Assembly (NCBI RefSeq): GCF_031759225.1
Contig: NZ_CP134494.1
Coordinates: 3,408,501 to 3,472,500, forward strand
DNA length: 64,000 nt
DNA from: Mesobacillus jeotgali
Lineage (GTDB): Bacteria > Bacillota > Bacilli > Bacillales > Cytobacillaceae
Direction of reading: 5' to 3'
Position numbers and translations under genes: made by a program. Under the pieces are notes generated by a model. That model was not told where the DNA came from and did not search any database. It was given only the letters and a program-made list of their open reading frames with translations. The stretch's first letter is position 1. Each line of letters begins with the position of its first letter. Positions 48,504 to 57,556 of the stretch are shown one piece after another.

Positions 48504-49277
48504 TTATCTGCCTTTAAAATCAGGCGACCTTTTTTCCAGGAATGCCTGGATTCCCTCCTGGCCGTCCTCAGACAGGAAGACATCGCCAAAGTACTTGGCT
48601 TCTTCCTTAACTCCTTTGTAAAAGGATTCATGCTTGGAATAGTTTAATAATTTAATAGCTGCCCCCAGGGAAACTGGACTCTTTTTTGCAATTTTCCCAG
48701 CAAGCTTGTATGCGTTTTCAAGCAACTGCTCCTCTGGGTAAGCATGGTTGGCCAATCCATACTGGACAGCTTCCACACCTGTGATCGGGTCGCTCGTAAA
48801 CAGCATTTCGGCCGCTCTTGCAACACCCACATATCGTGGCAGACGCTGGCTGCCTGCAAAGCCTGGAATCAATCCAAGCTGCAGCTCTGGCAATCCCAAT
48901 TTCGCATTTTCAGCTACCAGGCGGAAATGGCATGCCATTGCAAGCTCCAGTCCTCCACCCAATGCCGCACCGTGGATGGCAGCGATAATCGGCTTTGGAT
49001 AATGCTCCATGCGCTCGAAAAGGTCCTGGCCATACTCAGCAAGCTTGGCAAAATCTTCTCCGGTTTTAATGGTGGTGAATTCTTTGATATCCGCTCCTGC
49101 AGAGAAGAACCTTCCTTCACCATGAATTAAGACTACCCTGATTCCTTCATTCCCCTCGATTTCATCCAATACTCCTGAAAGCTCCTTCAGCAGCCCGGAT
49201 GCAAGGGCATTCGCCGGCGGACGGTCAATCGTAATCGTTGCGATCCTGTCCTCCGCAGACCATTTAAGATATTCCAC
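48504..49277 (-). CDS. fadB: Enoyl-CoA hydratase
   Basis: Crotonase-fold hydration of enoyl-CoA in beta-oxidation. 257 residues. Oxyanion-hole segments FFSAGADIKEF (about 57-67) and AAIHGAALGGGLELAMACHFR (about 99-119), and the catalytic Glu region PELQLGLIPGFAGSQRLPR near 131. Start GTG behind AAAAGGAGGGGAAAAT. Gene name follows the B. subtilis lcfA-fadR-fadB-etfB-etfA order; it is not the E. coli multifunctional FadB. Confidence 0.93.
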   Translation of the reverse strand: MEYLKWSAEDRIATITIDRPPANALASGLLKELSGVLDEIEGNEGIRVVLIHGEGRFFSAGADIKEFTTIKTGEDFAKLAEYGQDLFERMEHYPKPIIAAIHGAALGGGLELAMACHFRLVAENAKLGLPELQLGLIPGFAGSQRLPRYVGVARAAEMLFTSDPITGVEAVQYGLANHAYPEEQLLENAYKLAGKIAKKSPVSLGAAIKLLNYSKHESFYKGVKEEAKYFGDVFLSEDGQEGIQAFLEKRSPDFKGR

Positions 49278-49298
49278 ATTTTCCCCTCCTTTTACATG

Positions 49299-49346
49299 AA
49301 GGCAGGTTTCGCATCATGGATCACTCCTTTCTGCGAAACATGCCTT
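49299..49346 (-). promoter_or_regulatory. Long imperfect hairpin between fadR and fadB
   Basis: AAGGCAGGTTTCGCA and TGCGAAACATGCCTT pair over 15 bp with one mismatch. On the minus strand the 18-nt loop holds AAAGGAGTGATCCATGA, i.e. a Shine-Dalgarno and ATG. No T-run follows, so it is not a terminator. Possible mRNA stabiliser, processing site or translational control element for fadB. Confidence 0.55.
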
Positions 49347-49405
49347 TTCACCCTGCCTTTCCGCTTCCAGGCATTCGAAGTGCCGGAAAGTCGAAAAAGA
49401 CGTGA

Positions 49406-50008
49406 TTAAAGGACCGGTTTGGTGTCCTGGTAACCGCAGCCGTTGATCAGCAGCTGGTGTACCGCTTTAGCCAGGTCAGTAAGACTGTATTTCTGTTCAT
49501 TCATTACCCATGAAGTCGCAGTTTCATCTACTGTACCAAAAATCATCTGCCTTGCAAGACGCAAATCAAGGGAGCTTGAAAACTCGCCATTCTCTATGCC
49601 TTCCAAAATGATTTTGTCGATCAGCATTAAGTAGCCCTTAAGCACCTCGTTGATTTTGTGCCTGAGATCCTTATTCGACTGCCTTAGCTCCAGCTGGGTT
49701 ACAATTGCAAGATGCCGGTCATCTGATAGAATCTTGAAATGTGTTTCGACCAACATATATAATTTCTCTGTCGCTGTTTGTTTTCCTGCAATTTTTTCTT
49801 CAATACTTCCCACGAAGTAACCCATTTTCTCCTGGAACAGAGAAATCAGTATGTCTTCCTTATTCTTGAAATACAAATAAATGGTCCCATCAGCCACTCC
49901 AGCCTGCTTTGCTATTTTAGACACCTGCGCCTGGTGGTAGCCGTTTTCTGCGATAATGACCACTGCTGCGTCAATTATTTGCATATATTTCGGCCTGTTC
50001 TTCTTCAT
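49406..50008 (-). CDS. fadR: FadR, TetR-family repressor of fatty-acid degradation
   Basis: Binds TGAATGA-type operators and is released by long-chain acyl-CoA (B. subtilis FadR/YsiA). 200 residues. TetR HTH at about 9-52 (IIDAAVVIIAENGYHQAQVSKIAKQAGVADGTIYLYFKNKEDIL), then the helical ligand domain. Start ATG 50008 (MKKNRPKYMQI) behind GGGAGTGAAAGA; 27 in-frame codons upstream are leader. A FadR operator lies at its own transcription start, so it should be autoregulated. Confidence 0.95.
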   Translation of the reverse strand: MKKNRPKYMQIIDAAVVIIAENGYHQAQVSKIAKQAGVADGTIYLYFKNKEDILISLFQEKMGYFVGSIEEKIAGKQTATEKLYMLVETHFKILSDDRHLAIVTQLELRQSNKDLRHKINEVLKGYLMLIDKIILEGIENGEFSSSLDLRLARQMIFGTVDETATSWVMNEQKYSLTDLAKAVHQLLINGCGYQDTKPVL

Positions 50009-50099
50009 TTCTTTCACTCCCGCTCCAGGAAAAGCACAAGCATTAAATGCTACAGCGGCACACTCCCGTTTACGATTTTTTGTCTGCAATACTATTTAC

Positions 50100-50117
50100 T
50101 GAATGAATCGTCATTCA
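50100..50117 (-). promoter_or_regulatory. FadR operator at fadR promoter
   Basis: TGAATGAATCGTCATTCA, a full match to TGAATGAnnnnTCATTCA, placed just downstream of the -10, over the expected transcription start. Confidence 0.92.
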
Positions 50118-50124
50118 TATTTTT

Positions 50125-50153
50125 ATAATAGTATTCACTCACACTTCTGTCAA
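50125..50153 (-). promoter_or_regulatory. Sigma-A promoter of fadR-fadB-etfB-etfA
   Basis: TTGACA (50148-50153), 17 bp, TATTAT (50125-50130) on the minus strand. Confidence 0.9.
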
Positions 50154-50190
50154 GGAAATGTGTTTCATTTGGACAAGCCTTCTTATTCAA

Positions 50191-50219
50191 AAAGAAAGAG
50201 CCGATATTGGGAGCCGGCT
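50191..50219 (-). terminator. Terminator after lcfA
   Basis: AGCCG/CGGCT stem extended by A-T pairs with an 11-nt loop; minus strand continues CTTTCTTTTTG. Moderate quality. It suggests lcfA and fadR are separately transcribed here. Confidence 0.6.
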
Positions 50220-50227
50220 TTTTATAA

Positions 50228-51931
50228 TTAAGCTCGCTTCTGCTCGTCTTCCTGATTCTTTGCTTTCTCTTCATCTACCAATGCTCTTCTGAGAATTTTA
50301 CCTACCGCGGTCTTTGGAAGTTCTGTCCTGAACTCATATAATCTTGGAACCTTGTATGCTGCAAGATGTTTTCGGCAATATTCATTCAGTTCTTCTTCTG
50401 TCGCTTGGGCACCATCCTTGAGAACGATATATACTTTTACCGTTTCACCCCGATAAGGGTCCGGTATTCCTGCCGCCACTACTTCCTGAACAGCTGGATG
50501 CTCATAAAGAACTTCTTCGATCTCACGCGGATAAATATTAAAGCCTCCGGCAATGATCATGTCCTTCTTCCTGTCGACAATGTAGAAATATCCTTCCTCG
50601 TCCATATAGCCAAGGTCGCCAGTCAGCAGCCAACCATCTTTGAGCACTTGCTCTGTTTCTTCCGGCCTGTTCCAGTAGCCCTTCATTACCTGCGGACCTT
50701 TGACTGCTATCTCTCCAACTTCTCCAGGAGGCAGCGGTTCACCAGTTTCCATTGATAGAACAACAGAATCGGTATCTGGCCAAGGTACGCCAATGCTCCC
50801 TTTCACACGTTTTTTGTCCCAAAGGAAATTCGCATGAGTGACTGGGGATGATTCAGTTAGTCCATATCCTTCAACAAGCTTTCCTCCAGTGATCTGTTCA
50901 AATTTCTCCTGTACCTCGACCGGCAGTGGAGCTGAACCGCTAATACAGGAATCAATTGACGATAGATCATATTTTTTCAAGTCCGGATGATTCAGCAGAC
51001 CGATATAGATGGTAGGTGCCCCCGGAAACAGTGTAGGCTTCTGCTTCTGAATTGTCTTTAATGTGGTTTCAGGATCGAACTTCGGCAATAGGACCATTTT
51101 CGACCCTTGCATTACCGATAGTATCAGGACGGCTGTCATTCCATAGACATGGAAGAAAGGCAGGATTGCCAGGACGGTCTCTTCACCTTCTTTGCATTTG
51201 TAAAGCCATGCATTGCTCATTGCCGCATTCGCAATCAAGTTTTTATGAGTCAGCATGACCCCTTTCGGAAACCCAGTCGTTCCTCCGGTATATTGCAAAA
51301 GTGCCAGGTCTTCTTCAAAATCCATCTCATATTCTTTGATATTTCCAGCCGGATTTTTCATGATTTCGGTAAAAAGATGATTCTGGCCTTCATGCTTCAC
51401 GTTCACGATGATTCCATATTGCTTTTTCTGGATGAATGGATAGACAAGACTTTTAGGGAAAGGAAGATAGTCCTTGATAGCGGTTACAATTACATTCTCT
51501 AAATCCGTGTTTGCGATGACCTTTGATACCCTAGGGAATAAAATGTCGAGCGTGATGATGGCTTTAGCTCCAGAGTCCTTCATCTGGTATTCAAGCTCTC
51601 TCTCCATATACAGAGGGTTTGTTTGGACGACAATTCCGCCGGCCATCAGGATTGCATAGTAACTGATGATAGACTGAGGAGTATTCGGGAGCATGATCGC
51701 TACCCTGTCCCCTTTTTCGATTCCCAGTTCCTGCAAATAAGCAGCCAGCTTTTTCGCATAGTTGTAGACTTGCTTATACGTCAGTTCTTTGCCCATGAAG
51801 TGGATTGCAATCTTCTCAGGGTATTTTTCAGCAGTATGCTTCAAATAGTCCTGGACGGTTGCCTCCTTAAGTTCCAAATGAGCAGGGATTTCTGGAGGAT
51901 ATTGCGACAGCCATGGCTTTTCAACTTCCAT
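50228..51931 (-). CDS. lcfA: Long-chain fatty-acid-CoA ligase
   Basis: Activates fatty acids to acyl-CoA with ATP at the membrane. 567 residues. AMP-binding signature YTGGTTGFPKGVMLTHKNL (about 213-231), VEGYGLTESSPV near 354, TGDLGYMDEEGYFYIVDRKKDMI near 434-456, and C-terminal catalytic Lys in PKTAVGKILRR. ATG behind AAGGAGGCAACAAG. A CodY-like box lies between its promoter and ribosome binding site; I see no FadR box there, unlike B. subtilis lcfA as I remember it. Confidence 0.95.
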   Translation of the reverse strand: MEVEKPWLSQYPPEIPAHLELKEATVQDYLKHTAEKYPEKIAIHFMGKELTYKQVYNYAKKLAAYLQELGIEKGDRVAIMLPNTPQSIISYYAILMAGGIVVQTNPLYMERELEYQMKDSGAKAIITLDILFPRVSKVIANTDLENVIVTAIKDYLPFPKSLVYPFIQKKQYGIIVNVKHEGQNHLFTEIMKNPAGNIKEYEMDFEEDLALLQYTGGTTGFPKGVMLTHKNLIANAAMSNAWLYKCKEGEETVLAILPFFHVYGMTAVLILSVMQGSKMVLLPKFDPETTLKTIQKQKPTLFPGAPTIYIGLLNHPDLKKYDLSSIDSCISGSAPLPVEVQEKFEQITGGKLVEGYGLTESSPVTHANFLWDKKRVKGSIGVPWPDTDSVVLSMETGEPLPPGEVGEIAVKGPQVMKGYWNRPEETEQVLKDGWLLTGDLGYMDEEGYFYIVDRKKDMIIAGGFNIYPREIEEVLYEHPAVQEVVAAGIPDPYRGETVKVYIVLKDGAQATEEELNEYCRKHLAAYKVPRLYEFRTELPKTAVGKILRRALVDEEKAKNQEDEQKRA

Positions 51932-51951
51932 CTTGTTGCCTCCTTATTTAA

Positions 51952-51966
51952 AATTTTTTGAAAATT
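51952..51966 (-). promoter_or_regulatory. CodY-like box in the lcfA leader
   Basis: AATTTTTTGAAAATT against AATTTTCWGAAAATT: 14 of 15. It begins 20 bp before the lcfA start and lies just downstream of the promoter. Confidence 0.6.
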
Positions 51967-51975
51967 CTATCTCTC

Positions 51976-52004
51976 ATTATAATATAATGGTCTTTTTATG
52001 ACAA
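51976..52004 (-). promoter_or_regulatory. Sigma-A promoter of lcfA
   Basis: TTGTCA (51999-52004), 17 bp, TATAAT (51976-51981) on the minus strand. Confidence 0.88.
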
Positions 52005-52142
52005 TTAGAATAGTTTTTTGGAGGATTATAGGGACAAACTCCTAATTTAAGCGCCTGGGTCTGCTTCTTTCTATTTCTTCTATAATGCGAAAAATAAAAC
52101 CTATCTTTTCTAGAGTTTTTAACTTAATTGGAGGAAAAATGA

Positions 52143-52345
52143 GGCTGTTGATTTCCGTTCCAGGCGCTTCGCTTTCCGCGGGGCTGGCGGTGAGCCTCCT
52201 CACCGCCTTCGGCGTCTGCGGGGTCTCACCTGTCCAGCTGATCCCGCAGGACATTGATTCTGCTTCCTCGAACCTGCCCACGCACGAGGGAAATGCGTTA
52301 GCATTTTCGGAGGAGTCTTCGCGCCTTCCACTCCAATCAACAGGA
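52143..52345. repeat. GC-rich structured intergenic repeat
   Basis: About 200 bp of much higher GC than its flanks, with GGCGGTGAGCCTCCTCACCGCC (an 8-bp inverted repeat GGCGGTGA/TCACCGCC) and CCGCGGGG..CCCGCAGG-type complementary arms. The ends (CAGGCGCTTCGCTTTCC; GGAGTCTTCGCGCCTTCC) look like an intergenic repeat I have seen across Bacillaceae genomes, here with extra sequence inserted near 52253-52311. No credible protein. The 486-bp lcfA-yshE gap holds nothing else except promoter and terminator. Confidence 0.7.
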
Positions 52346-52383
52346 TGTATAAACGAAATTTAGCTTTAGCAAAGCAAAAAAAA

Positions 52384-52409
52384 AACCGCCAATTATATTA
52401 AGGCGGCTT
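52384..52409 (-). terminator. Terminator after the yshE small-peptide gene
   Basis: Stem AACCGCC/GGCGGCTT (core CCGCC/GGCGG) with an 11-nt loop; on the minus strand about ten T follow. Confidence 0.88.
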
Positions 52410-52417
52410 TAAATCTT

Positions 52418-52501
52418 TTATACAAAAAACATCATATAGATAATGCCGACTAACAGGAATATTCCACATAGAATCAGCAATATTTTAGCCAGTTTTTCCA
52501 C
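52418..52501 (-). CDS. 27-residue single-span membrane peptide
   Basis: GTG start at 52501 behind AGGGGGATCTAGAAGA; begins MEKLAKILLI and ends IIYMMFFV. One hydrophobic helix covers almost the whole peptide. It begins 17 bp after the yshE stop, and the shared terminator lies just past it, so it is in the yshE transcript. Sequence style is like the first helix of DUF2905 proteins, but that is a loose resemblance. Function unknown. Confidence 0.55.
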   Translation of the reverse strand: MEKLAKILLILCGIFLLVGIIYMMFFV

Positions 52502-52518
52502 TCTTCTAGATCCCCCTG

Positions 52519-52923
52519 TTAAATTCCTGCGCCGATGATATAAGACAGGCCGATTGAAATGACCATGGAGATCAGGCCTACTGCACGGTTGTCGTTTTCT
52601 ATTTCTTTATCGATATTGAACTTTGGTGTCAGGAATTCAAAGATAAAGTATCCAATCAAAAGCAGGATGAAGCCAAATACTCCCCAGCTGATCATCGTGA
52701 GCAGTGAATCATGCTGATTGATGGAATGCCGGAATATATTAGCTACACCAAAGATTTTTCCGCCAGTGGCCATCGCGACGGAAATATTGCCCTTTTTGAT
52801 TTCTTCCCAATTGCGATATTTGGTCACTAGTTCAAAAACAGCAAGGAATACAACGATACAGAGAATCGATACACTGTAATAACCAGCTGTCACTATAAAT
52901 TCATTTTCCCAAAAATGATCCAT
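52519..52923 (-). CDS. yshE: YshE, DUF350 membrane protein
   Basis: 134 residues with four hydrophobic segments (about 13-33, 50-66 weaker, 75-95, 112-132). DUF350 family; role unknown. Starts MDHFWENEF at ATG 52923 with AGGGAGAATGGGT before it; an ATG two codons upstream lies within the Shine-Dalgarno spacing. Position between mutS2 and lcfA matches B. subtilis yshE. Confidence 0.88.
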   Translation of the reverse strand: MDHFWENEFIVTAGYYSVSILCIVVFLAVFELVTKYRNWEEIKKGNISVAMATGGKIFGVANIFRHSINQHDSLLTMISWGVFGFILLLIGYFIFEFLTPKFNIDKEIENDNRAVGLISMVISIGLSYIIGAGI

Positions 52924-53037
52924 ACCCATTCTCCCTGATAAAGATTTACCCCAATGCCTATTATAAAGTGTTCACACATGAATTTGCATCTATTTAGGAT
53001 TTTTTCAAAGCCTTAATAACACTACAAAGAGCGTAAA

Positions 53038-55395
53038 CTACTTAAATTCTACTACTGTCACACCTGTTCCGCCTTCTCCTGCATCTCCGAACCTTATTTT
53101 CTTGACGGAGCGATGGTTGCGAAGGTATTCCTGGACTCCCTGTCTTAAGGCACCCGTTCCTTTTCCGTGGATGATATTGACCCTCGGATAGCCTGCCAGC
53201 AAGGCATCATCGATGTATTTCTCCACTCTCATCAGTGCATCTTCATATCGCTCACCCCTGAGGTCTAGCTCAAGGCCAACGTGGAAATCCTTGCCCTTCA
53301 CGATTGCGATTGGCTTTGTTTCAACCGGCTTCGGAGTATTGATATATTCCATATCAGACTCTTTCACCTTCATCTTGAGGATGCCGATCTGGACCTGCCA
53401 TTCTTTCGCATTAACGCGCTCGACAAGATGGCCTTTCTGGTCAAATGTCAGAACCTTGACCTCGTCCCCAGGCTTGAACTCGTGCTTTGCAGGTTTCGCT
53501 TTGCCGCTGCCTTTCTTCACCTGGCTTAGCTCAGGAGTCGCCTCGCTAAGGCGCCTTTTGGCGTCGATCAATTCATGCTCTTTGATTTCCGCTCCTTTTT
53601 CAAGCCGCAGCTTACGAAGGTCGCGGATGATTTCTTCCGCTTCTTCCTTCGCTTTTTCCACAATGGATGCTGCTTTTCCTTTTGCCTTTTCCGCTAGTTG
53701 CTCTTTCTTCTCATAATACTCGGCCATCTGTTTTTGCAGATCTTTATGCAGCTTTTCGGCATCCTTCAGCAGCTCGTGTGCCTCTTCACGTTCTCGTTCT
53801 GCCTGCTTCCGGCTGGATTCAAGGGAAGCAATCATATTTTCAACTTCATTGCTGTCGGCACTGATATAGGACCTTGCCGTATTGATGACAGATTCTCTCA
53901 AGCCGAGCCTCTTGGAGATTTCGAAGGCATTGCTTCGGCCCGGTACTCCAATCAATAATTTATAGGTCGGGCTCAGTGTTTCCACGTCAAATTCAACGCT
54001 GGCATTGATAACGCCTTCCCGGTTGTAGCCATATGCCTTTAACTCTGGATAGTGAGTAGTCGCGATCACTCTTGCCCCGCGCTGGTACACTTCGTCCAGT
54101 ATAGAGATTGCAAGGGCGGCTCCTTCCTGAGGATCCGTTCCCGCACCCAGCTCATCGAATAATACAAGGCTATTGTGGTCAACTTTTTCAAGGATTTCCA
54201 CGATATTGACCATATGGGATGAAAAAGTACTCAAACTTTGCTCGATCGATTGTTCGTCACCGATATCGGCATAAACTGATCCAAAAACAGCTACCTCAGA
54301 GCCGTCGAGAGCGGGAATCTGCAAGCCGGCCTGCGCCATCAGCGTACAAAGTCCAACTGTCTTTAAAGTCACGGTTTTACCGCCGGTATTCGGACCAGTG
54401 ATGACAATCGTCGTATAATCACTGCCTAAAGTGACGCTATTAGGGACTACTTCGTCCATCGAAATCAATGGATGCCTTGCCTGAAAAAGGTTGATACGCC
54501 CCTCATCATTGACGGTTGGCTTCGAGCCCTTGATCTTGCTACCGTATCGTGCCTTTGCAAACATGAAGTCAAGCTCACCCATGATGCTGACAATATCAAG
54601 AAGCTCATCATGATTTTCGGCAGTAAGGTCAGAAAGTTCTGCCAGGATTCTTTCGATTTCCTGCTGTTCTTTCACACGGATGCTTTGAAGTTCGTTATTC
54701 AGCTGGACGACAGATTGGGGCTCAATGAACAGCGTCTGTCCTGATGAGCTTTGGTCATGGATGATCCCGCCGTAATGCCCGCGATATTCCTGTTTTACAG
54801 GAATGACAAATCGGTCGTTCCTGATGGTGATGATGGCATCGGAGAGCATTTTGGATGCGTTGGATGAACGGATCATGCTCTCCAGCTTTTCACGAACCCT
54901 TGCTTCTCGCGTACGCATCTGCTGGCGGAGTGACCTTAGTGCTTCACTCGCTCCGTCAAGAACTTCGCCTCCCTCATCGATTGCATTTCGGATCGATTCT
55001 TCCAAATGAGCGAGCACGATGATTCCCTCGGTATAGCTCAATAAAATAGGGACTTCGGTCACGTCCTGCAAATCTTCAACAAAGCGTTTCATTTGCCTGC
55101 TTGCGTGCACGGTGCTTGCCACCTGCACTAGTTCCAGAGGACTTAGCATCCCGCCAATCTGGGCTCTTTTCACATGTGGCCTTATATCATGAATGCCGCC
55201 TAACGGTACATTCCCTTTCAATCTTAGAACTTTGGCTGCTTCATCCGTCTCTTCCTGTAAACGGGATACTTCTGCGTAATCCACCGAAGGCATCAAAGCA
55301 ATTGCTTTCTCCCGTCCTAACGAGGATGAGGCATGCTCAATCAGTTGGTTCCTGATTTTATCAAATTCAAGTGTTTTCAAAACTCGCTGCTGCAC
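53038..55395 (-). CDS. mutS2: MutS2 (MutSB) ATPase/endonuclease
   Basis: MutS-like ATPase involved in recombination control and, in recent work, ribosome rescue. 785 residues. MutS core and clamp regions, Walker A GPNTGGKT (about 332-339), Walker [18 protein letters not shown] (about 408-424), long Glu/Lys coiled coil about 510-610, and a C-terminal Smr nuclease domain ([12 protein letters not shown] near 712; [19 protein letters not shown] near 745). Start GTG behind AAGGAGGAAATTTT. A dispersed repeat lies immediately upstream. Confidence 0.96.
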   Translation of the reverse strand: MQQRVLKTLEFDKIRNQLIEHASSSLGREKAIALMPSVDYAEVSRLQEETDEAAKVLRLKGNVPLGGIHDIRPHVKRAQIGGMLSPLELVQVASTVHASRQMKRFVEDLQDVTEVPILLSYTEGIIVLAHLEESIRNAIDEGGEVLDGASEALRSLRQQMRTREARVREKLESMIRSSNASKMLSDAIITIRNDRFVIPVKQEYRGHYGGIIHDQSSSGQTLFIEPQSVVQLNNELQSIRVKEQQEIERILAELSDLTAENHDELLDIVSIMGELDFMFAKARYGSKIKGSKPTVNDEGRINLFQARHPLISMDEVVPNSVTLGSDYTTIVITGPNTGGKTVTLKTVGLCTLMAQAGLQIPALDGSEVAVFGSVYADIGDEQSIEQSLSTFSSHMVNIVEILEKVDHNSLVLFDELGAGTDPQEGAALAISILDEVYQRGARVIATTHYPELKAYGYNREGVINASVEFDVETLSPTYKLLIGVPGRSNAFEISKRLGLRESVINTARSYISADSNEVENMIASLESSRKQAEREREEAHELLKDAEKLHKDLQKQMAEYYEKKEQLAEKAKGKAASIVEKAKEEAEEIIRDLRKLRLEKGAEIKEHELIDAKRRLSEATPELSQVKKGSGKAKPAKHEFKPGDEVKVLTFDQKGHLVERVNAKEWQVQIGILKMKVKESDMEYINTPKPVETKPIAIVKGKDFHVGLELDLRGERYEDALMRVEKYIDDALLAGYPRVNIIHGKGTGALRQGVQEYLRNHRSVKKIRFGDAGEGGTGVTVVEFK

Positions 55396-55429
55396 AAAAT
55401 TTCCTCCTTCTTCTCAAGCGAAGGTTATT

Positions 55430-55794
55430 AGAAAAGCGTATGCGCCTTGGTCAGCCCCGACAAGCGCTGGAGGGCCTGACATTGAAGTCGTTCTTTGACT
55501 TCATTGGCAGGACCGAAATCGAAAAGTATAGCCGACTGCCCAGAAACGCAGAAACTGGAGACTCCGACAAAGAAGCGCTTTTTGCTTCTGCCGGCGGAGT
55601 TGAAGTTTCGGAGTTACTAGGAGGCGACACTAGACAATTCGAAAAGCGGAGGCGACTGCCCAACTCCGACAAGCGTTGGAGGGCCTGACAGTGAAGTCGC
55701 TCTTTGACTTCATTGGCAGGACCGAAACGTCTCGAGGAGTTAGGAGCCGCAGCTAGACAAGCGTCTCGAGGGGCTAGGCGCTGGATCTGGACAT
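55430..55794 (+). repeat. Dispersed intergenic element, copy 2 (with partial duplication)
   Basis: Core 55458-55637 matches copy 1 (6979-7158) over 180 bp with 4 differences, in the opposite orientation. The first module (CCGACAAGCG..GGAGGGCCTGACA..GGCAGGACCGAA) occurs again at about 55640-55727, then the element ends with AGGAGCCGCAGCTAGACA as in copy 1. The 439-bp gap between polX and mutS2 is nearly all repeat; the open frame through it is not conserved coding. Confidence 0.9.
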
Positions 55795-55834
55795 TACTCT
55801 AAGAGCATTTTATATCCCTTGTTTAGTAGTCTCT

Positions 55835-57556
55835 TTATTGATTTCGGCCATGCAGGAAATCAAGCAGTTCATTCAGTTCCAGTGCATTCAGAACGGATGA
55901 TTCCTTGATCCAGCCTTTTCTTGCGGCTGTTACGCCTATTCCCATATGCTCCAGTGTATCCACTTTATGGGCATCCGTATTGATGACAAGCTTGACTCCT
56001 TCTTCCTGTGCTTTTCTTAAATGTTGTGATGCCAGGTCAAGCCTGTTCGGATTTGCGTTCAGTTCGAGAGCTGTATTCGTTTCTTTTGCCAGCTGAATCA
56101 GCATGTCGATATCAACTGAATATCCCTCACGCCTTCCGATCAGCCTTCCAGTCGGGTGAGCAATGATATCAACATGGGCATTGACAAGCGCCGTCTTCAA
56201 ACGGTTCATGATTTTTTCGGTTGGCTGGGAAAAGGAAGAGTGAATCGATGCAATGACCAAATCAAGGTCTGCAAGCAAATCATCTTCAAAATCCAATGTA
56301 CCATCCGGCAGGATATCCATTTCAATCCCTGTCAAAATCGTGAAATCATCGAATTTCTTGTTCAGTTCCTTCACTTCTTCAATTTGCTTCCTGAGGCGTT
56401 CCGGCGTCAGACCGTTCGCTACCTTCAAATACTGGGAATGATCAGTAATCGCCATGTATTTATAGCCTCTTGCGATACAATCCCTGGCCATTTCCTCGAT
56501 TGAATGGCCGCCATCGCTCCATGTTGAATGCATATGAAGATCGCCTTTTATGGCATCCAGGGTTATGAGTTTCAGGTCTTCTTTATATAATTCGACTTCT
56601 GAGCCATCTTCCCTTAACTCAGGCGGAATGAAGGGCAGACCGAAATACTGGTAAAAGTCCTCTTCCGATTTGAAAGTGGTGATTTCACCTGTTTCTACAT
56701 TCTCTACCCCATATTCGCTGATCTTCTCTCCTTTTTCCTTCGCAAGCTGCCTCATTCTCACATTGTGATCTTTTGAGCCGGTGAAATGGTGAAGGGCAGT
56801 TGCAAATTCCTCTGGATCAACAAGACGGAAGTCAACGTTCACATCGTAATCCAGGCCAAGAGTGACCGAAACCTTCGTATCCCCCGCTGCAATTATCTCT
56901 TTGATGTTCGGCAGCTTGACCAGTTCATCCTTTACAGCCAGGGGTTTTTTCGAAGCAATGATAAAGTCCAGATCCTTGATCGTCTCTCTCATCCTGCGCA
57001 GGCTGCCAGCTTTTGAAAATTGTTCGATATCCTCTATCTTTTGAAGATATGATTCAATTAATTCCGCAACAGGAAGCATATAGGCTAGCGGCAATCTATC
57101 TGGCCTAGTGCCAAAGTTTTCGATTGCAGCCAAAATCTTTTCTTCTGATTTCTTGCCAAAGCCTGCAAGGTCACGAATTTTCCCTGTCTTTGCCGCCTCC
57201 TCAAGATCATGGATATTCTCTACACCCAATTCTTTATACAGCTTGGCAATCTTTTTGCCGCCCATTCCTGGCAGCTGAAGAAGCGGGATTAGGCCGCTCG
57301 GTACTTCTTCCTGTAATTCCTTGAGTTCGGTTGATTGGCCTGTTTCCATGAATTCCTGAATGACACCTGCTGTGCCCTTTCCGATTCCTTTTAGCTCAGT
57401 AAGCTCGCCCATCTCGGACATGCTCCGCTCATCTCCCTCAAGAGCTGCCGCAGCCTTACGGAAAGCAGAGACCTTGAATGGGTTTTCACCTTTTAATTCC
57501 ATATATATAGCAATCGTTTCAAGCAATTGTACGATATCTTTTTTATTAACAGACAT
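55835..57556 (-). CDS. polX: DNA polymerase/3'-5' exonuclease PolX
   Basis: Family X repair polymerase with a PHP nuclease domain. 573 residues. Helix-hairpin-helix motifs (LKGIGKGTAGVI near 55; LPGMGGKKIAKLYKELG near 95), nucleotidyltransferase Asp residues in the RETIKDLDFIIAS and DYDVNVDFRLV regions, and a PHP domain from about 335 (GDLHMHSTWSDGGHS; AITDHSQ; IDAHKVDT-like TDAHKVDTL near 545). Start ATG 57556 behind CAGGTGGACATC; a GTG three codons earlier lies in that Shine-Dalgarno. Confidence 0.95.
   Translation of the reverse strand: MSVNKKDIVQLLETIAIYMELKGENPFKVSAFRKAAAALEGDERSMSEMGELTELKGIGKGTAGVIQEFMETGQSTELKELQEEVPSGLIPLLQLPGMGGKKIAKLYKELGVENIHDLEEAAKTGKIRDLAGFGKKSEEKILAAIENFGTRPDRLPLAYMLPVAELIESYLQKIEDIEQFSKAGSLRRMRETIKDLDFIIASKKPLAVKDELVKLPNIKEIIAAGDTKVSVTLGLDYDVNVDFRLVDPEEFATALHHFTGSKDHNVRMRQLAKEKGEKISEYGVENVETGEITTFKSEEDFYQYFGLPFIPPELREDGSEVELYKEDLKLITLDAIKGDLHMHSTWSDGGHSIEEMARDCIARGYKYMAITDHSQYLKVANGLTPERLRKQIEEVKELNKKFDDFTILTGIEMDILPDGTLDFEDDLLADLDLVIASIHSSFSQPTEKIMNRLKTALVNAHVDIIAHPTGRLIGRREGYSVDIDMLIQLAKETNTALELNANPNRLDLASQHLRKAQEEGVKLVINTDAHKVDTLEHMGIGVTAARKGWIKESSVLNALELNELLDFLHGRNQ

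Noticed and set aside
52042..52281. 79-codon minus-strand frame between lcfA and yshE
   Set aside because: It runs through the GC-rich structured repeat, has no good ribosome binding site and no recognisable protein features.
55371..55688. 105-codon plus-strand frame upstream of mutS2
   Set aside because: Same dispersed repeat, fused to sequence antisense to the mutS2 start; not a conserved protein.
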